DNA of 64,000 nucleotides from Gracilibacillus suaedae (GCF_017599345.1 NZ_JAGFVL010000055.1:67971-131970); one strand, 5' to 3'. Numbered from the stretch's first letter, positions 9,073 to 17,666 are shown. Made by a program: numbers and translations. The notes: a model not told the origin generated them from the sequence alone.

Positions 9073-10505
9073 TGCCGATGCACATTGGAGAGAAAGACTT
9101 TAAAAAAAGGGTAACAAAAGGATTAGAAGATGATTTTATGCGAGGTGCTGTTCGTTCTGCACAAGGAAGGTTGCAAGACAAACGAGCAACTGCAGCAGAT
9201 GAATTAGGTGATTGGGAAGATTGGCGGACACTTGGCTCAGAAATTCGGAGTCACACGATTGAACATTTGGATTATTATTTACATCAATTAAGTGAAAAGG
9301 TTGCGGAACTAGGCGGTCATGTCTTTTTTGCCGAAACGGGAGAAGAAGCGAACGAATATATTCAGAAAGTAGCGACAGAAAAAGAAGCAAAGAAAATTGC
9401 TAAATCAAAATCGATGGTAACGGAAGAAATCTCCATGAATGAAGCTCTCGAGGCTATCGGCTGTGAAGTAATTGAAACAGATTTGGGCGAATATATTTTG
9501 CAAATTGATGATCATGATCCGCCTTCACATATTGTGGCGCCAGCACTTCATAAGAATAAAGAACAGATCCGTGATGTCTTTCATGAGAAATTAGATTACT
9601 TGAAATCAGAAAAACCGGAAGAGTTAGCGTTGTTTGCCCGTGAAAAATTACGAGAAGAATTTCTTTCCGCTGACTTAGGAATTACCGGATGTAATTTTGC
9701 GGTTGCAGAATCTGGTTCATTTGCTTTGGTTACGAATGAAGGTAATGCTCGCATGGTATCAGCACTACCGAAAACCCAGATTACCGTTATGGGAATGGAA
9801 AGAATTGTTCCAGGCTGGGAAGAGCTTGATATCGTTGTTAGCTTGTTAACGAGAGCAGCCGTTGGTCAGAAATTAACGAGTTATATTACAGCATTAACTG
9901 GTCCTAAGCAACTAGAAGAAGCAGATGGACCTGAAGAGTTTCATTTAGTTATTGTAGATAACGGAAGGTCAAAAATCTTAGGCACGGAATTTCAGGAAGC
10001 ATTACATTGTATTCGATGTGCAGCATGTATCAATGTCTGTCCTGTATATCGTCATGTCGGAGGGCATGCCTATGGATCGATTTATCCTGGACCAATTGGT
10101 GCGGTGCTTTCTCCTTTATTATCAGACTATGATGAATACAAAGAATTACCATATGCCTCATCCTTATGTGGAGCCTGTACAGAAGTTTGTCCGGTAAAAA
10201 TTCCACTTCACGAACAATTGATTATGCATCGGAGAAAAATTGTCGAAGATGAGAAAAAATCAACCTTGTCAGAACGTGTGGTGATGAGAGGTTTCGAACA
10301 ACTCGTCAATTCAGCAAATCTTTATCGGACCGCAACGAAAATGGCACCATTTTTAACGACACCATTTGCTAAAAATCAGTTGATCACGAAAGGTCCTGGA
10401 CCATTAAAACATTGGACACACGCGAGAGATTTTCCTCAACCTGCCAATGAACGCTTTCGTGATTGGTTTGAGAATCGCCAAAAACGAGGTGAAAAAAATG
10501 CCTAA
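9072..10505 (+). CDS. lutB: L-lactate utilization iron-sulfur protein LutB
   Basis: A 477-residue subunit of the LutABC lactate oxidase complex. The N-terminal two thirds is the LUD domain; the C-terminal part carries two [4Fe-4S] clusters, [15 protein letters not shown] (about 315) and [14 protein letters not shown] (about 362). Length and order match LutB of Bacillus subtilis (YvfW). The start overlaps the lutA stop by one base and the gene overlaps lutC by eight bases, so the three are translationally coupled. Confidence 0.95.
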   Translation: MPMHIGEKDFKKRVTKGLEDDFMRGAVRSAQGRLQDKRATAADELGDWEDWRTLGSEIRSHTIEHLDYYLHQLSEKVAELGGHVFFAETGEEANEYIQKVATEKEAKKIAKSKSMVTEEISMNEALEAIGCEVIETDLGEYILQIDDHDPPSHIVAPALHKNKEQIRDVFHEKLDYLKSEKPEELALFAREKLREEFLSADLGITGCNFAVAESGSFALVTNEGNARMVSALPKTQITVMGMERIVPGWEELDIVVSLLTRAAVGQKLTSYITALTGPKQLEEADGPEEFHLVIVDNGRSKILGTEFQEALHCIRCAACINVCPVYRHVGGHAYGSIYPGPIGAVLSPLLSDYDEYKELPYASSLCGACTEVCPVKIPLHEQLIMHRRKIVEDEKKSTLSERVVMRGFEQLVNSANLYRTATKMAPFLTTPFAKNQLITKGPGPLKHWTHARDFPQPANERFRDWFENRQKRGEKNA

Positions 10506-11202
10506 AGGTAATATTATCAACCGCGATTCCTTTTTAACAAATATTCGCGAAAAGATAGGTGGCATTGCTGCCGATAAACCGGTAGAAAAACCTAGCTGGT
10601 CTGTGAAACCACAGAAAAAAGTATTAGAAGGATATGATCAAGACCAATTAATTAGTGTGTTAAGAGAACAGTGTAAAGAGATTCACACAGATTTTTATCA
10701 AACAACATTAGCGGAATTAACTGGAACCATAACAGAAGTGATGGAGGAATACGAATCAGAATCCATTGTTTATTCAGATGATCCGAGATTTGATAATGCT
10801 AACATAGAAGAGTACTTACAAGGTTTGAATGCTTTTAAGTGGGACCGTAATGATCGGGAAAATTCCATTAAAGTAGCAGAAAGAGCTGAAGTGGGGATTA
10901 CGTTTAGTGACATTACTTTAGCAGAATCGGGTACAGTTGTTCTATTGAATGATAAAGGACAAGGGCGATCTGTTAGCTTGTTACCAGCCAATTATATAGC
11001 TATTATTCCGAAGACCTCCATTGTAAAAAGAATGACCCAGGCAACTGACTATATTCACGCCAAAGTCGAAAAAGGAGAAGATATTGCCTCCTGTATTAAT
11101 TTTATTACCGGCCCAAGTAACAGTGCTGACATTGAAATGAATCTAGTAGTTGGTGTCCACGGACCAATTCGAGCAGCTTATATCGTTGTGGATGATTTGT
11201 AA
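10498..11202 (+). CDS. lutC: Lactate utilization protein LutC
   Basis: A 234-residue LUD-domain protein, third subunit of the lactate oxidation system. Conserved features are the [12 protein letters not shown] segment and [21 protein letters not shown] near the C-terminus, which is the usual LUD end. The ATG at 10498 is preceded by ACGAGGTGAAAAAA; an in-frame ATG 51 bases upstream has no binding site and lies deep in lutB. Last gene of the lut operon; no clear terminator follows. Confidence 0.92.
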   Translation: MPKGNIINRDSFLTNIREKIGGIAADKPVEKPSWSVKPQKKVLEGYDQDQLISVLREQCKEIHTDFYQTTLAELTGTITEVMEEYESESIVYSDDPRFDNANIEEYLQGLNAFKWDRNDRENSIKVAERAEVGITFSDITLAESGTVVLLNDKGQGRSVSLLPANYIAIIPKTSIVKRMTQATDYIHAKVEKGEDIASCINFITGPSNSADIEMNLVVGVHGPIRAAYIVVDDL

Positions 11203-11330
11203 ATATATTGAGTAATGTGTTTGTTATTGTAAAGTACTAAGAGGAGTACCTTATTTCCGAAATGTGAGGAAAGTTCCATCCATATTTATTTCCTTACTCA
11301 TATCCCAATTCTCCGATTTAAGTATGATGC

Positions 11331-11360
11331 TTGTATTTATCGAGGATTCCTTGCTATGAT
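11331..11360 (+). promoter_or_regulatory. Candidate sigma-A promoter of cysK
   Basis: TTGTAT at 11331-11336 and TATGAT at 11355-11360 are 18 bases apart, ending 31 bases before the cysK start codon. Confidence 0.5.
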
Positions 11361-11391
11361 AGGAGAAGATGTTGTAGGAAGGGGTAGGCAG

Positions 11392-12306
11392 ATGAAGGTT
11401 TATCAAAATATGACGGAGTTGATTGGAAACACTCCTTTAGTTAAATTAAATCGTCTTGTACCTGAAGGTGCTGCAGATATTTATGTGAAATTAGAAATGT
11501 TTAATCCTTCAAAGAGTGTGAAGGATCGAGCTGCTTATAACATGATTGTCGAAGCAGAAAAGGCGGGAATGTTGAGAGAAGGTTCTACTATTATTGAACC
11601 AACAAGCGGAAATACAGGTATCGGACTGGCACAGACATGTGCTGCCAAAGGTTATCAAGCTGTTTTGGTGATGCCGGATAACATGACACAGGAACGTATC
11701 AATATTTTAAAAGCATATGGTGCTAAGGTGGTTTTGACACCTAGTGCAGAAAAAATGCCTGGAGCGATTAAAAAGGCTAAAGAATTAGTAGAAGAAATTC
11801 CAAATAGCTTTATGCCGCAACAGTTTGAAAATAAAGCAAATCCAGATATTCATCGAACCACCACTGCTCGTGAAATTTTAGAGCAGACAAATCATGACTT
11901 AGATGGATTTGTTGCAACCGCTGGAACAGGAGGAACTATTACAGGTACTGGTGAAGTATTAAGGGAAGAATTGCCTGACCTGCATATAGCTGTTGTCGAA
12001 CCAAAAGGATCTCCTGTATTATCTGGTGGTAAACCTGGTAAACACAAACTGGTTGGCACAAGCCCTGGTTTTGTTCCAGATATTTTAAATACTTCTATTT
12101 ACGATGAAATTATTCAAATCGCAGATGAAGACGCAGTTAACACATTCAAACGGCTAGCATCTGAAGAAGGAATCTTTGTTGGTCCATCAGCAGGCGCAGC
12201 AGTTTTTGCTGCTATCCAAGTAGCAAAAAAACTGGGAGCAGGTAAAAATGTTGTCTGCATTGCTCCAGATACAGGTGAACGTTATTTAAGTATGCACTTG
12301 TTCTAA
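11392..12306 (+). CDS. cysK: Cysteine synthase (O-acetylserine sulfhydrylase)
   Basis: A 304-residue PLP enzyme that makes cysteine from O-acetylserine and sulfide. The PLP lysine lies in NPSKSVKDRAAYNMI (Lys44); the substrate loop PTSGNTGIGLA, the phosphate-binding TAGTGGTITGTGEVL and the C-terminal GPSAGAA are complete. The ATG at 11392 was chosen for the GGAAGGGG eight bases upstream; the earlier in-frame ATG has no such site. Single-gene unit with its own promoter and terminator. It could also be a paralogue of the main cysK, since Bacillaceae often carry several. Confidence 0.92.
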   Translation: MKVYQNMTELIGNTPLVKLNRLVPEGAADIYVKLEMFNPSKSVKDRAAYNMIVEAEKAGMLREGSTIIEPTSGNTGIGLAQTCAAKGYQAVLVMPDNMTQERINILKAYGAKVVLTPSAEKMPGAIKKAKELVEEIPNSFMPQQFENKANPDIHRTTTAREILEQTNHDLDGFVATAGTGGTITGTGEVLREELPDLHIAVVEPKGSPVLSGGKPGKHKLVGTSPGFVPDILNTSIYDEIIQIADEDAVNTFKRLASEEGIFVGPSAGAAVFAAIQVAKKLGAGKNVVCIAPDTGERYLSMHLF

Positions 12307-12360
12307 AAGCATAAGCGATTAGGAACAATGCAATTCCTAACGATATACACAAAACGCTTT

Positions 12361-12390
12361 AAGAGATCAGTCAGAAACTGATCTCTTTGT
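12361..12390 (+). terminator. Terminator downstream of cysK
   Basis: Perfect 11-bp stem AAGAGATCAGT / ACTGATCTCTT with a 5-nt loop followed by TGTTAT. The remaining sequence up to 12577 holds no gene that I can see. Confidence 0.8.
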
Positions 12391-12577
12391 TATACGATGG
12401 AAGTAGGGTACCTCTGTTCCTTGAAAAAAGCTTTTCCTTGCTTGGGTAAAAAGCTTTATCTAAGTAACAGAAACAAATATCTAAAGAAGCATCTATCTTA
12501 CTCCTCGAATTATTTTTCTTCCATTTAAATTAAGCACTTTTGCATGTTCTTTATTTTACAATATTGAAAGTTACTTT

Positions 12578-12847
12578 CTAATAAGGGCCAAAATACGGAC
12601 CTGGTCCATATGGCCCTGGTGAAATTGGTGGTCCATATGGAGGATAATTGTAATAAGGTGGATATGGTGGGTATGGATAAGGTCCAGGAGGCCCGTCAAG
12701 AATTTCCCCTCCTAAAAATCCTAATCCAAATCCTAATAAACCTGCACCTAAAGGTCCGATTGGCCCAAAAAATCTTTCATCTGCATGTGGCTGGTGAGGA
12801 TGACGTACATGTTGTGGTGTCATCTGATGGTAGTGGTGATGATACAT
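12578..12847 (-). CDS. Small Pro/Gly/Tyr-rich protein with glycine-rich hydrophobic core
   Basis: An 89-residue protein. The first 25 residues are rich in His, Gln and Pro; then comes a glycine-rich hydrophobic stretch (GPLGAGLLGFGLGFLGGEIL, 33-52) that could insert in a membrane, and a tail made almost only of Pro, Tyr and Gly in short repeats. The composition resembles spore-coat or cell-surface associated proteins of Bacillus, but I do not recognise a named family with confidence. AAGGGG precedes the ATG by eight bases, and the frame is preserved although strongly biased, which supports a real gene. Confidence 0.75.
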   Translation of the reverse strand: MYHHHYHQMTPQHVRHPHQPHADERFFGPIGPLGAGLLGFGLGFLGGEILDGPPGPYPYPPYPPYYNYPPYGPPISPGPYGPGPYFGPY

Positions 12848-12968
12848 ATAACATTCCCCTTCCTCTGTAAACTTTCATCACTTGGTAGTAGCCTATGCAC
12901 GAAATACAATTTGGGATGGGATATTCACCTATTTTTGAAAAAATAATTTATGGAAGGTGGTTGGTCCA

Positions 12969-13748
12969 TTGCAAATAATTGAGAAAGACAACGTAAAATG
13001 GGAAGAGGAGTTTTTACATCAAGATGTTCCAAGTATTACGCCGTATTTAACGAAAGACGTTCAGGAAGCTCCGATTATACTAGTGATTCCCGGAGGTGGT
13101 TATGGTCATCGTGCTTACCATGAAGGGGAGCCTGTCGCAAAGTGGTTAAATCAAAATGGATTTCATGCATGTGTATTAAGATACCAAGTTGCACCGATTT
13201 CACAACAAGAAACGATTGAACAGGCACAAAAGGCTATACAAACGATGAAAACCAAAAGAACTGATTGGGGATTGAATGATCAACATAAAGTAGGGGTATT
13301 AGGTTTTTCTGCCGGTGGTCACCTTGCAGCGATAATAAGTAATCGTTATCTGGAATCAAAAGGTTATACATCAAGACCTGATTTCCAAATCCTTTGTTAT
13401 CCAGTGATTACCATGGACGAATTTACACATGAAGGTAGTAAAACAAATTTACTCGGTGAAAATCCAGATCAACAATTGATTGATCAGTATTCTTGTGAGA
13501 AAATGGTACATGAAAATACTCCGTCCGCATTTATCTGGTCTACTGCAAATGATCAATCGGTGTTATCAGTAAATAGCTTAAAATATGCAGAGGCATTGCA
13601 ATGCTATCAAATACCTTATGAGTTACATATTTATCAAGATGGCAGACATGGTTTGGGTCTTGCTGATGAACATCCTAATACAGTAAACTGGAAACAAGCT
13701 TGTATTCGTTGGCTAAGTGCTTATATAACAGAAGGTGAGGAAGACTAA
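12969..13748 (+). CDS. Alpha/beta hydrolase, esterase/acetyl-xylan-esterase-like
   Basis: A 259-residue cytoplasmic serine hydrolase. PGGGYGHRAYHEGEP is the oxyanion-hole region and GFSAGGHLA contains the nucleophile Ser (about residue 118); an acidic residue near STANDQSV and the His in DGRHGLGLA complete the triad. This set is typical of the BD-FAE/acetyl-esterase branch that removes acetyl or similar groups from sugars. The TTG start at 12969 follows GGAAGGTGG at a good distance. Its stop overlaps the start of the next small gene. Confidence 0.82.
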   Translation: MQIIEKDNVKWEEEFLHQDVPSITPYLTKDVQEAPIILVIPGGGYGHRAYHEGEPVAKWLNQNGFHACVLRYQVAPISQQETIEQAQKAIQTMKTKRTDWGLNDQHKVGVLGFSAGGHLAAIISNRYLESKGYTSRPDFQILCYPVITMDEFTHEGSKTNLLGENPDQQLIDQYSCEKMVHENTPSAFIWSTANDQSVLSVNSLKYAEALQCYQIPYELHIYQDGRHGLGLADEHPNTVNWKQACIRWLSAYITEGEED

Positions 13749-13897
13749 TGGCAAAAAAGGTAAAAATGCTCGTGCAATCCACCTATAACAAGGAATTACT
13801 GCGAGCAGGTAAAGTATATGAAATCAATGATGAAACAGCAAAACGTTGGCAAATTAGCCGAATTGCTGAAATCATTGAAGAAGAGGAAAAAGATTAA
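13748..13897 (+). CDS. Small hypothetical protein (49 aa)
   Basis: The ATG overlaps the esterase stop codon (TAATG) and an AGGTGAGG ribosome binding site lies in the end of that gene, so translation is coupled. The protein is charged, with the core KMLVQSTYNKELLRAGKVYE followed by a mention of an Ile/Glu-rich tail. The 'LxxGKVYEI' pattern resembles small SH3-like or phage-tail-associated domains, but I do not assign a function. Its 3' end overlaps by four bases the end of the convergent UPF0178 gene. Confidence 0.65.
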   Translation: MAKKVKMLVQSTYNKELLRAGKVYEINDETAKRWQISRIAEIIEEEEKD

Positions 13898-14337
13898 TAT
13901 AGCTCCAATAGCTTTCGTAACTTCAAGCGGAAGCTATTTTTTTGTTCATCGGTAAATTTCTTTGGGCCTTTCGTTCGTATACCAGCTTTTCTAGCTTTAG
14001 CATTTACATGTCGCTCTTGTAACATTTGGTTTATTTTATCTTTTGAATAAGTAAAACCAACATGATGCATGACATAGCAACCTTTCTCTAAACAAAGTGC
14101 TGCAAGCCCATAGTCCTGTGTAATGACGAGATCATCACGCTGAACCATTTGTACAATGCGGTAGTCAACTGCATCAGCTCCGTCATCTACATATTTTACT
14201 GTTACATGTTTAGGCGTATCTTGTATTGAAAAATGACTGTAGCTTTTTACTACAATCACGTCTATTAGAAAACGTTTTGCCTCGTCCATGATGATATCTG
14301 TAACAGGACAAGCATCTGCATCAACATATATCTTCAT
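13894..14337 (-). CDS. UPF0178 / DUF188 family protein (YaiI/YqxD-like)
   Basis: A 147-residue protein starting MKIYVDADACPV, the diagnostic N-terminus of the DUF188 family, followed by DDGADAVDYRIVQ and DLVITQDYGLAALCL. The arrangement of Asp residues is that of a PIN-like nuclease fold, but the biological role is unknown. The ATG at 14337 was chosen because GGAG lies eight bases upstream; a start 33 bases earlier has none. Convergent with the esterase operon. Confidence 0.88.
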   Translation of the reverse strand: MKIYVDADACPVTDIIMDEAKRFLIDVIVVKSYSHFSIQDTPKHVTVKYVDDGADAVDYRIVQMVQRDDLVITQDYGLAALCLEKGCYVMHHVGFTYSKDKINQMLQERHVNAKARKAGIRTKGPKKFTDEQKNSFRLKLRKLLELY

Positions 14338-14442
14338 AAAATACGCTCCATTCTTAATATTAGTAGCCATGAATAGTATAGCAAATTTGCCAAAATTATA
14401 GTATGATTTTCTTAATCTATATATAGAAAGTTAGGAAATGAA

Positions 14443-15582
14443 ATGAAAAGTTATTTGAAAGAACAACAAGAGCATATGCTGAACATGTTAGAACAGTTAG
14501 TCAATATCGATAGCGGCTCTTACGATAAAGCTGGTGTCGATAAAGTAGGAGCAGTCATGAAACATTTATATCAACAAATTGATTTTGAAGTGGAAGAAGT
14601 GCAACAAGAAGAAGCAGGTAATCATCTAATTATTCGAAAAAAGAATGTGGATCCTTTAAAACCAACAATATTAATCCTTACACACATGGATACCGTTTTT
14701 GAAAAGGGAACAGCTAATGAAAGACCATTTCATATCAATGGAAATCGAGCATACGGACCTGGAGTAATCGATATGAAAGCAAGCCTTGTTTCTGTATATT
14801 ATGCGATGAAGGCATTACTAGAACATAAGAAAGCGGCTGTCGAACAGGTGGAAATATTACTTACTAGTGATGAAGAAATCGGTTCTCCAACCTCCAGAGC
14901 ATTAATCGAGAAACATGCACAAAATAAAAAATTTGCTTTAGTAATGGAACCTGCCCGAAAAAATGGAGCAATCGTCTCGGCAAGAAGAGGAAAAGGGCTT
15001 TATAAATTAGAAGTGATCGGAAAAGCAGCTCACTCTGGTATTGAACCGGAAAAGGGGAGAAGCGCTATCGAAGAGTTAGCGTATAAAATAATTCAATTAT
15101 ACGATATTACTGATGAAGAAGAAGGGATTCATGTCAATGTCGGATTAATAGAAGGAGGAACTTCTGTAAATACTGTTTCCGATCATGCAACAGCACAGAT
15201 AGATGTGCGCTTTCGAACACAAGAACAAGCAGAAGAAATTAAAGAACAAATTGCTGCAATTATGGCTAATACGGAAGTAGATGGAACAAAAGTCAAAATC
15301 GAAGGTGATATTAATCGTCCCCCGATGGAAAAAACTGAACAAACAGAAAAACTACTTCGGATTATTAAACGAGTCGGGGACGAACTAGATATTTTTATTA
15401 AGGATACAGAAACAGGTGGGGGATCTGATGCTTCATTTACGTCAGCATTAGGTGTACCAACTGTTGATGGACTAGGACCTATAGGAGGACGAGCCCACCG
15501 AGAAAGCGAATATCTGGAATTAGAATCATTTGTCCCAAGAACAATACTTTTAGCACACGTAATTGACGAATTAGCAAAGTAA
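14443..15582 (+). CDS. M20-family metallopeptidase (glutamate carboxypeptidase-like)
   Basis: A 379-residue zinc-dependent exopeptidase. Metal ligands are visible in LTHMDTVF, the GPGVIDMKAS aspartate, the SDEEIGSPTSR glutamates and the C-terminal GGRAHRESEY histidine. The lid/dimerisation domain lies at about 180-290. Similar proteins include carboxypeptidase G2 (release of C-terminal glutamate) and related amidohydrolases; substrate not determinable. No signal peptide. Its terminator has been interrupted by an insertion element. Confidence 0.88.
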   Translation: MKSYLKEQQEHMLNMLEQLVNIDSGSYDKAGVDKVGAVMKHLYQQIDFEVEEVQQEEAGNHLIIRKKNVDPLKPTILILTHMDTVFEKGTANERPFHINGNRAYGPGVIDMKASLVSVYYAMKALLEHKKAAVEQVEILLTSDEEIGSPTSRALIEKHAQNKKFALVMEPARKNGAIVSARRGKGLYKLEVIGKAAHSGIEPEKGRSAIEELAYKIIQLYDITDEEEGIHVNVGLIEGGTSVNTVSDHATAQIDVRFRTQEQAEEIKEQIAAIMANTEVDGTKVKIEGDINRPPMEKTEQTEKLLRIIKRVGDELDIFIKDTETGGGSDASFTSALGVPTVDGLGPIGGRAHRESEYLELESFVPRTILLAHVIDELAK

Positions 15583-15640
15583 AAAAGAGGCTAACTATAT
15601 AAAGTCAATAGGGTGGTTACCCCCAAAAGTTAGAGTTTAA

Positions 15641-15830
15641 TTATGCAGCTGATTGGCTGAATTGAGTTCGATATTCGACTGGACTCAATCCAGCCAATTT
15701 TTCTTTTGACCGTTCATGGTTGTACCAGTCAATATATTCTTCAATTCGGCTTTTTAATTCCTCGTAGCTTACTAATTCTTCTCCATAATACATTTCTTGT
15801 TTCAATTTGAGTTCGAATGCCGCTTTTGCC
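15641..15830 (-). pseudogene. C-terminal remnant of IS3-family orfB transposase
   Basis: The minus strand encodes, up to a TAA at 15641, LKQEMYYGEELVSYEELKSR and then IEEYIDWYNHERSKEKLAGL, SPVEYRTQF: the usual C-terminus of the IS3 DDE integrase domain. The catalytic Asp residues and most of the rve domain are absent, so no active transposase can be made. Confidence 0.8.
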
Positions 15831-16098
15831 TATGCTTTTCGTGGAACGCATTCGGATTCTCCCGAAAAGCTCTCAACTTTTTTAGGTAGGCATTTTCTAA
15901 CCTTAGTAGTTCATTCTCACGTTCTAATTCTTCTTCACGTGATAACTTCTTACCCTGCGCTTTATAGGCGTTTACCCAATTTTTTAATGGAGTGGAACTG
16001 GGCATATTATATTTTTTCGACAACGAGTTATATCCAAGGCTCCCATACAAATACTCGTTGACAAGCTTTATTTTAAATTCTTCACTATATTTGGCCAT
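15802..16098 (-). pseudogene. IS3-family orfA (helix-turn-helix subunit), fused to out-of-frame remnant
   Basis: Begins MAKYSEEFKIKLVNEYLYGS and continues with the HTH (GYNSLSKKYNMPSS) and a leucine-zipper-like segment (SREEELERENELLRLENAYL), the standard IS150-type OrfA layout. The end KLRAFRENPNAFHEKHRQ also matches OrfA, after which the frame runs into the deleted junction. ATG preceded by GGGGGTGTTTTT. Confidence 0.75.
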
Positions 16099-16167
16099 AA
16101 AAACACCCCCGAAAGTTAGATTTTCCACTCTAACTTTCGGGGGGTGGTACCTAGTTAGCCTCTTTTA

Positions 16168-17058
16168 TTATCCTGCATAATAATTTTCTTGAAGGAAATG
16201 TAAATGGTGTCTTAATATTTGCATTTCTTCTTCGTTTAATGGTACTAGTGGTAAACGGACATTTCCTACGTCTATACCATTCATTCCTAGAGCTGCTTTT
16301 ACAGGTGTTGGGCTTGGTGCCATAAACATCGTTTGCATGATTGGCAGCAAATATTGATGTAATTGCTGTGCTCTTAATATATCACCATTTTGACAAGCAG
16401 CAACCATTTCATTCATTTCGTTACCAATGATATGTGAAGAGACTGATACTATTCCATGTGCTCCAATTGCAACAGCAGGAAGTGTTAAATGATCATCACC
16501 ACTGTATAGTGAGAAGTCCTGGTCTGTTTCTCGAATGATTTTTGTCATAACATCAAGGTTACCACTAGCTTCTTTAACAGAGACGATATTATCGATTTTA
16601 GCAAGTTCAATAATGGTTTCAGGATTCACATTTACACTTGTTCTACCCGGTATATTATATAACATCACTGGGAGAGTAGTAGATTCCGCAATGACTTTAA
16701 AGTGCTGATATAAGCCTTCCTGTGAAGGTTTATTGTAGTATGGCGCAACAAGCATAACCCCATCTACACCAATCGTTTCCACCTTTTTTGTCATTTCAAT
16801 AGATTCACGAGTATTGTTTGATCCTGTCCCTGCTATGATAGGTACGCGACCATTAACTGTTTTAACAGTAAATTTAATGAGTGATAATTTCTCTTCTTTT
16901 GATAGTGTAGGAGATTCTCCAGTTGTCCCGGCAACAACTAGTGCATCTGTTCCATTTTGTAGTAAATAGTTAATTAATCGTTCTGTTTTTCCATAATCAA
17001 TGTCTCCATTTTGATCAAAGGGAGTTACCATTGCGGTTAATACACGTCCAAAGTTCAT
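16168..17058 (-). CDS. dapA: 4-hydroxy-tetrahydrodipicolinate synthase
   Basis: A 296-residue TIM-barrel class I aldolase-like enzyme that condenses pyruvate with aspartate semialdehyde, the first committed step to diaminopimelate, lysine and spore dipicolinate. AGTTGESPTLS, Tyr134 in MLYNIPGRT and the Schiff-base Lys162 in VSVKEASGNL are present. The ATG at 17058 follows AGAGGTGG; an in-frame ATG 21 bases upstream overlaps that site. Expression is governed by the lysine riboswitch in its 340-base leader. The gene converges on the M20 peptidase. Confidence 0.93.
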   Translation of the reverse strand: MNFGRVLTAMVTPFDQNGDIDYGKTERLINYLLQNGTDALVVAGTTGESPTLSKEEKLSLIKFTVKTVNGRVPIIAGTGSNNTRESIEMTKKVETIGVDGVMLVAPYYNKPSQEGLYQHFKVIAESTTLPVMLYNIPGRTSVNVNPETIIELAKIDNIVSVKEASGNLDVMTKIIRETDQDFSLYSGDDHLTLPAVAIGAHGIVSVSSHIIGNEMNEMVAACQNGDILRAQQLHQYLLPIMQTMFMAPSPTPVKAALGMNGIDVGNVRLPLVPLNEEEMQILRHHLHFLQENYYAG

Positions 17059-17068
17059 GATATATCCA

Positions 17069-17117
17069 CCTCTATTCAAAGATTTAAAACAATTTGACTA
17101 GTTCCATTGAATAGAGG
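17069..17117 (-). promoter_or_regulatory. Hairpin sequestering the dapA ribosome binding site
   Basis: In the mRNA, CCTCTATTCAA (17117 to 17107) is perfectly complementary to TTGAATAGAGG (17079 to 17069), and the second arm contains the AGAGG of the dapA ribosome binding site. The 11-bp stem would block translation. The first arm is preceded by CGATGAGATACC, complementary with small bulges to GGGCTATCTCACGCATCG at the 3' end of the lysine aptamer, so an alternative fold can open it. Confidence 0.6.
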
Positions 17118-17138
17118 GTATCTCATCGCCAATTGAAA

Positions 17139-17173
17139 ATAAAAAGATGCAACAATGAGAGCATTGTTGCATC
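17139..17173 (-). terminator. Riboswitch-controlled terminator upstream of dapA
   Basis: In the mRNA, GATGCAACAATG pairs with CATTGTTGCATC (12 bp, 4-nt loop) followed by TTTTTATTTT. A competing antiterminator is visible: GCATCGAAT (17197-17189) with ATTCCAGATGC (17179-17169), which uses the first bases of the terminator stem. Confidence 0.9.
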
Positions 17174-17197
17174 TGGAATTCAAATTGGATTCGATGC

Positions 17198-17377
17198 GTG
17201 AGATAGCCCTCCATATAGTGTGGCACTATATGACAGCCCTACATTTGTTCAATGAAGGACCAGTAAAATAAGTTGATGCATACTTATTTTACTTCGGCAA
17301 ATTCCCCTTTCGATAGCTTTCTCAGGCAACACCAGCCTCCCACTATGTACTAATGGTTTTTGCACCTCTATTCTCAC
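17198..17377 (-). promoter_or_regulatory. Lysine riboswitch (L-box) aptamer
   Basis: Read on the minus strand, the sequence has the conserved L-box blocks in order: AGAGGTGC, the GAAAGGGGAATTTGCCGAAG core, CTGG near the third stem, CATTGAACAAATG-AGGGCTGTCA and GGAGGGCTATCTCA. P1 is formed by GTGAGAATAG (17377-17368) and CTATCTCAC (17206-17198). These blocks match the B. subtilis lysC leader. Lysine binding closes P1 and favours the downstream terminator, lowering dapA. Confidence 0.93.
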
Positions 17378-17476
17378 TTCAATAAAAATTGAAGCAAAAT
17401 ATTTAATTGTTTTACGTTGATACCAACTATATCAAAAAATATCGATTCATGCAATCTGATTTACAAAAAAATTTTC

Positions 17477-17504
17477 TTGACAATATGGAAAAATTTGATA
17501 TGAT
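17477..17504 (+). promoter_or_regulatory. Sigma-A promoter of the ykoEDC leader
   Basis: A perfect -35 TTGACA (17477-17482) and -10 TATGAT (17499-17504) with a 16-base spacer, 30 bases upstream of the TPP riboswitch. Confidence 0.8.
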
Positions 17505-17533
17505 GAAGTCGAATTAAATATTATCAACACATT

Positions 17534-17623
17534 CCACTAGGGGTGTCTTTTAAAGACTGAGATTAAAGTAATACTTTAAGACCCTTAGAACCTGATCTGG
17601 TTCATACCAGCGTAGGGAAGTGG
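17534..17623 (+). promoter_or_regulatory. TPP riboswitch (thi box)
   Basis: Contains the conserved TPP-aptamer blocks: AGGGGTG near the 5' end, GACTGAGAT, ACCCTTAGAACCTGATCTGG, and TACCAGCGTAGGGAAGTGG. P1 is CCACT (17534-17538) with AGTGG (17619-17623). It controls the transporter genes ykoEDC, lowering expression when thiamine diphosphate is plentiful. Confidence 0.96.
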
Positions 17624-17666
17624 CTAGTATCTAATAAATTGCAATACTTTTTATATGGATAAGTAT

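Larger units (their letters stand above)
15612..16152 (-). mobile_element. Internally deleted IS3-family element
   Basis: About 540 bases with imperfect terminal inverted repeats: the left end GGTGGTTACCCCCAAAAGTT and the inverted right end GGTACCACCCCCCGAAAGTT, both followed by AGAGT. Inside, on the minus strand, are the start of orfA and the last part of orfB, with most of the transposase missing. Such a derivative cannot move by itself but could be mobilised by a full copy elsewhere. I cannot identify a clean target-site duplication. Confidence 0.8.
15583..16166. terminator. Bidirectional terminator split by an insertion element
   Basis: AAAAGAGGCTAACT (15583-15596) is the exact reverse complement of AGTTAGCCTCTTTT (16153-16166). 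The arms are now about 556 bases apart with an IS3-family remnant between them. Originally they would have formed a 14-bp terminator stem shared by the M20 peptidase gene and the convergent dapA. Confidence 0.7.

Noticed and set aside
15807-16180. Plus-strand frames over the insertion element
   Set aside because: They are antisense to the orfA/orfB remnants and have no family match or binding site.
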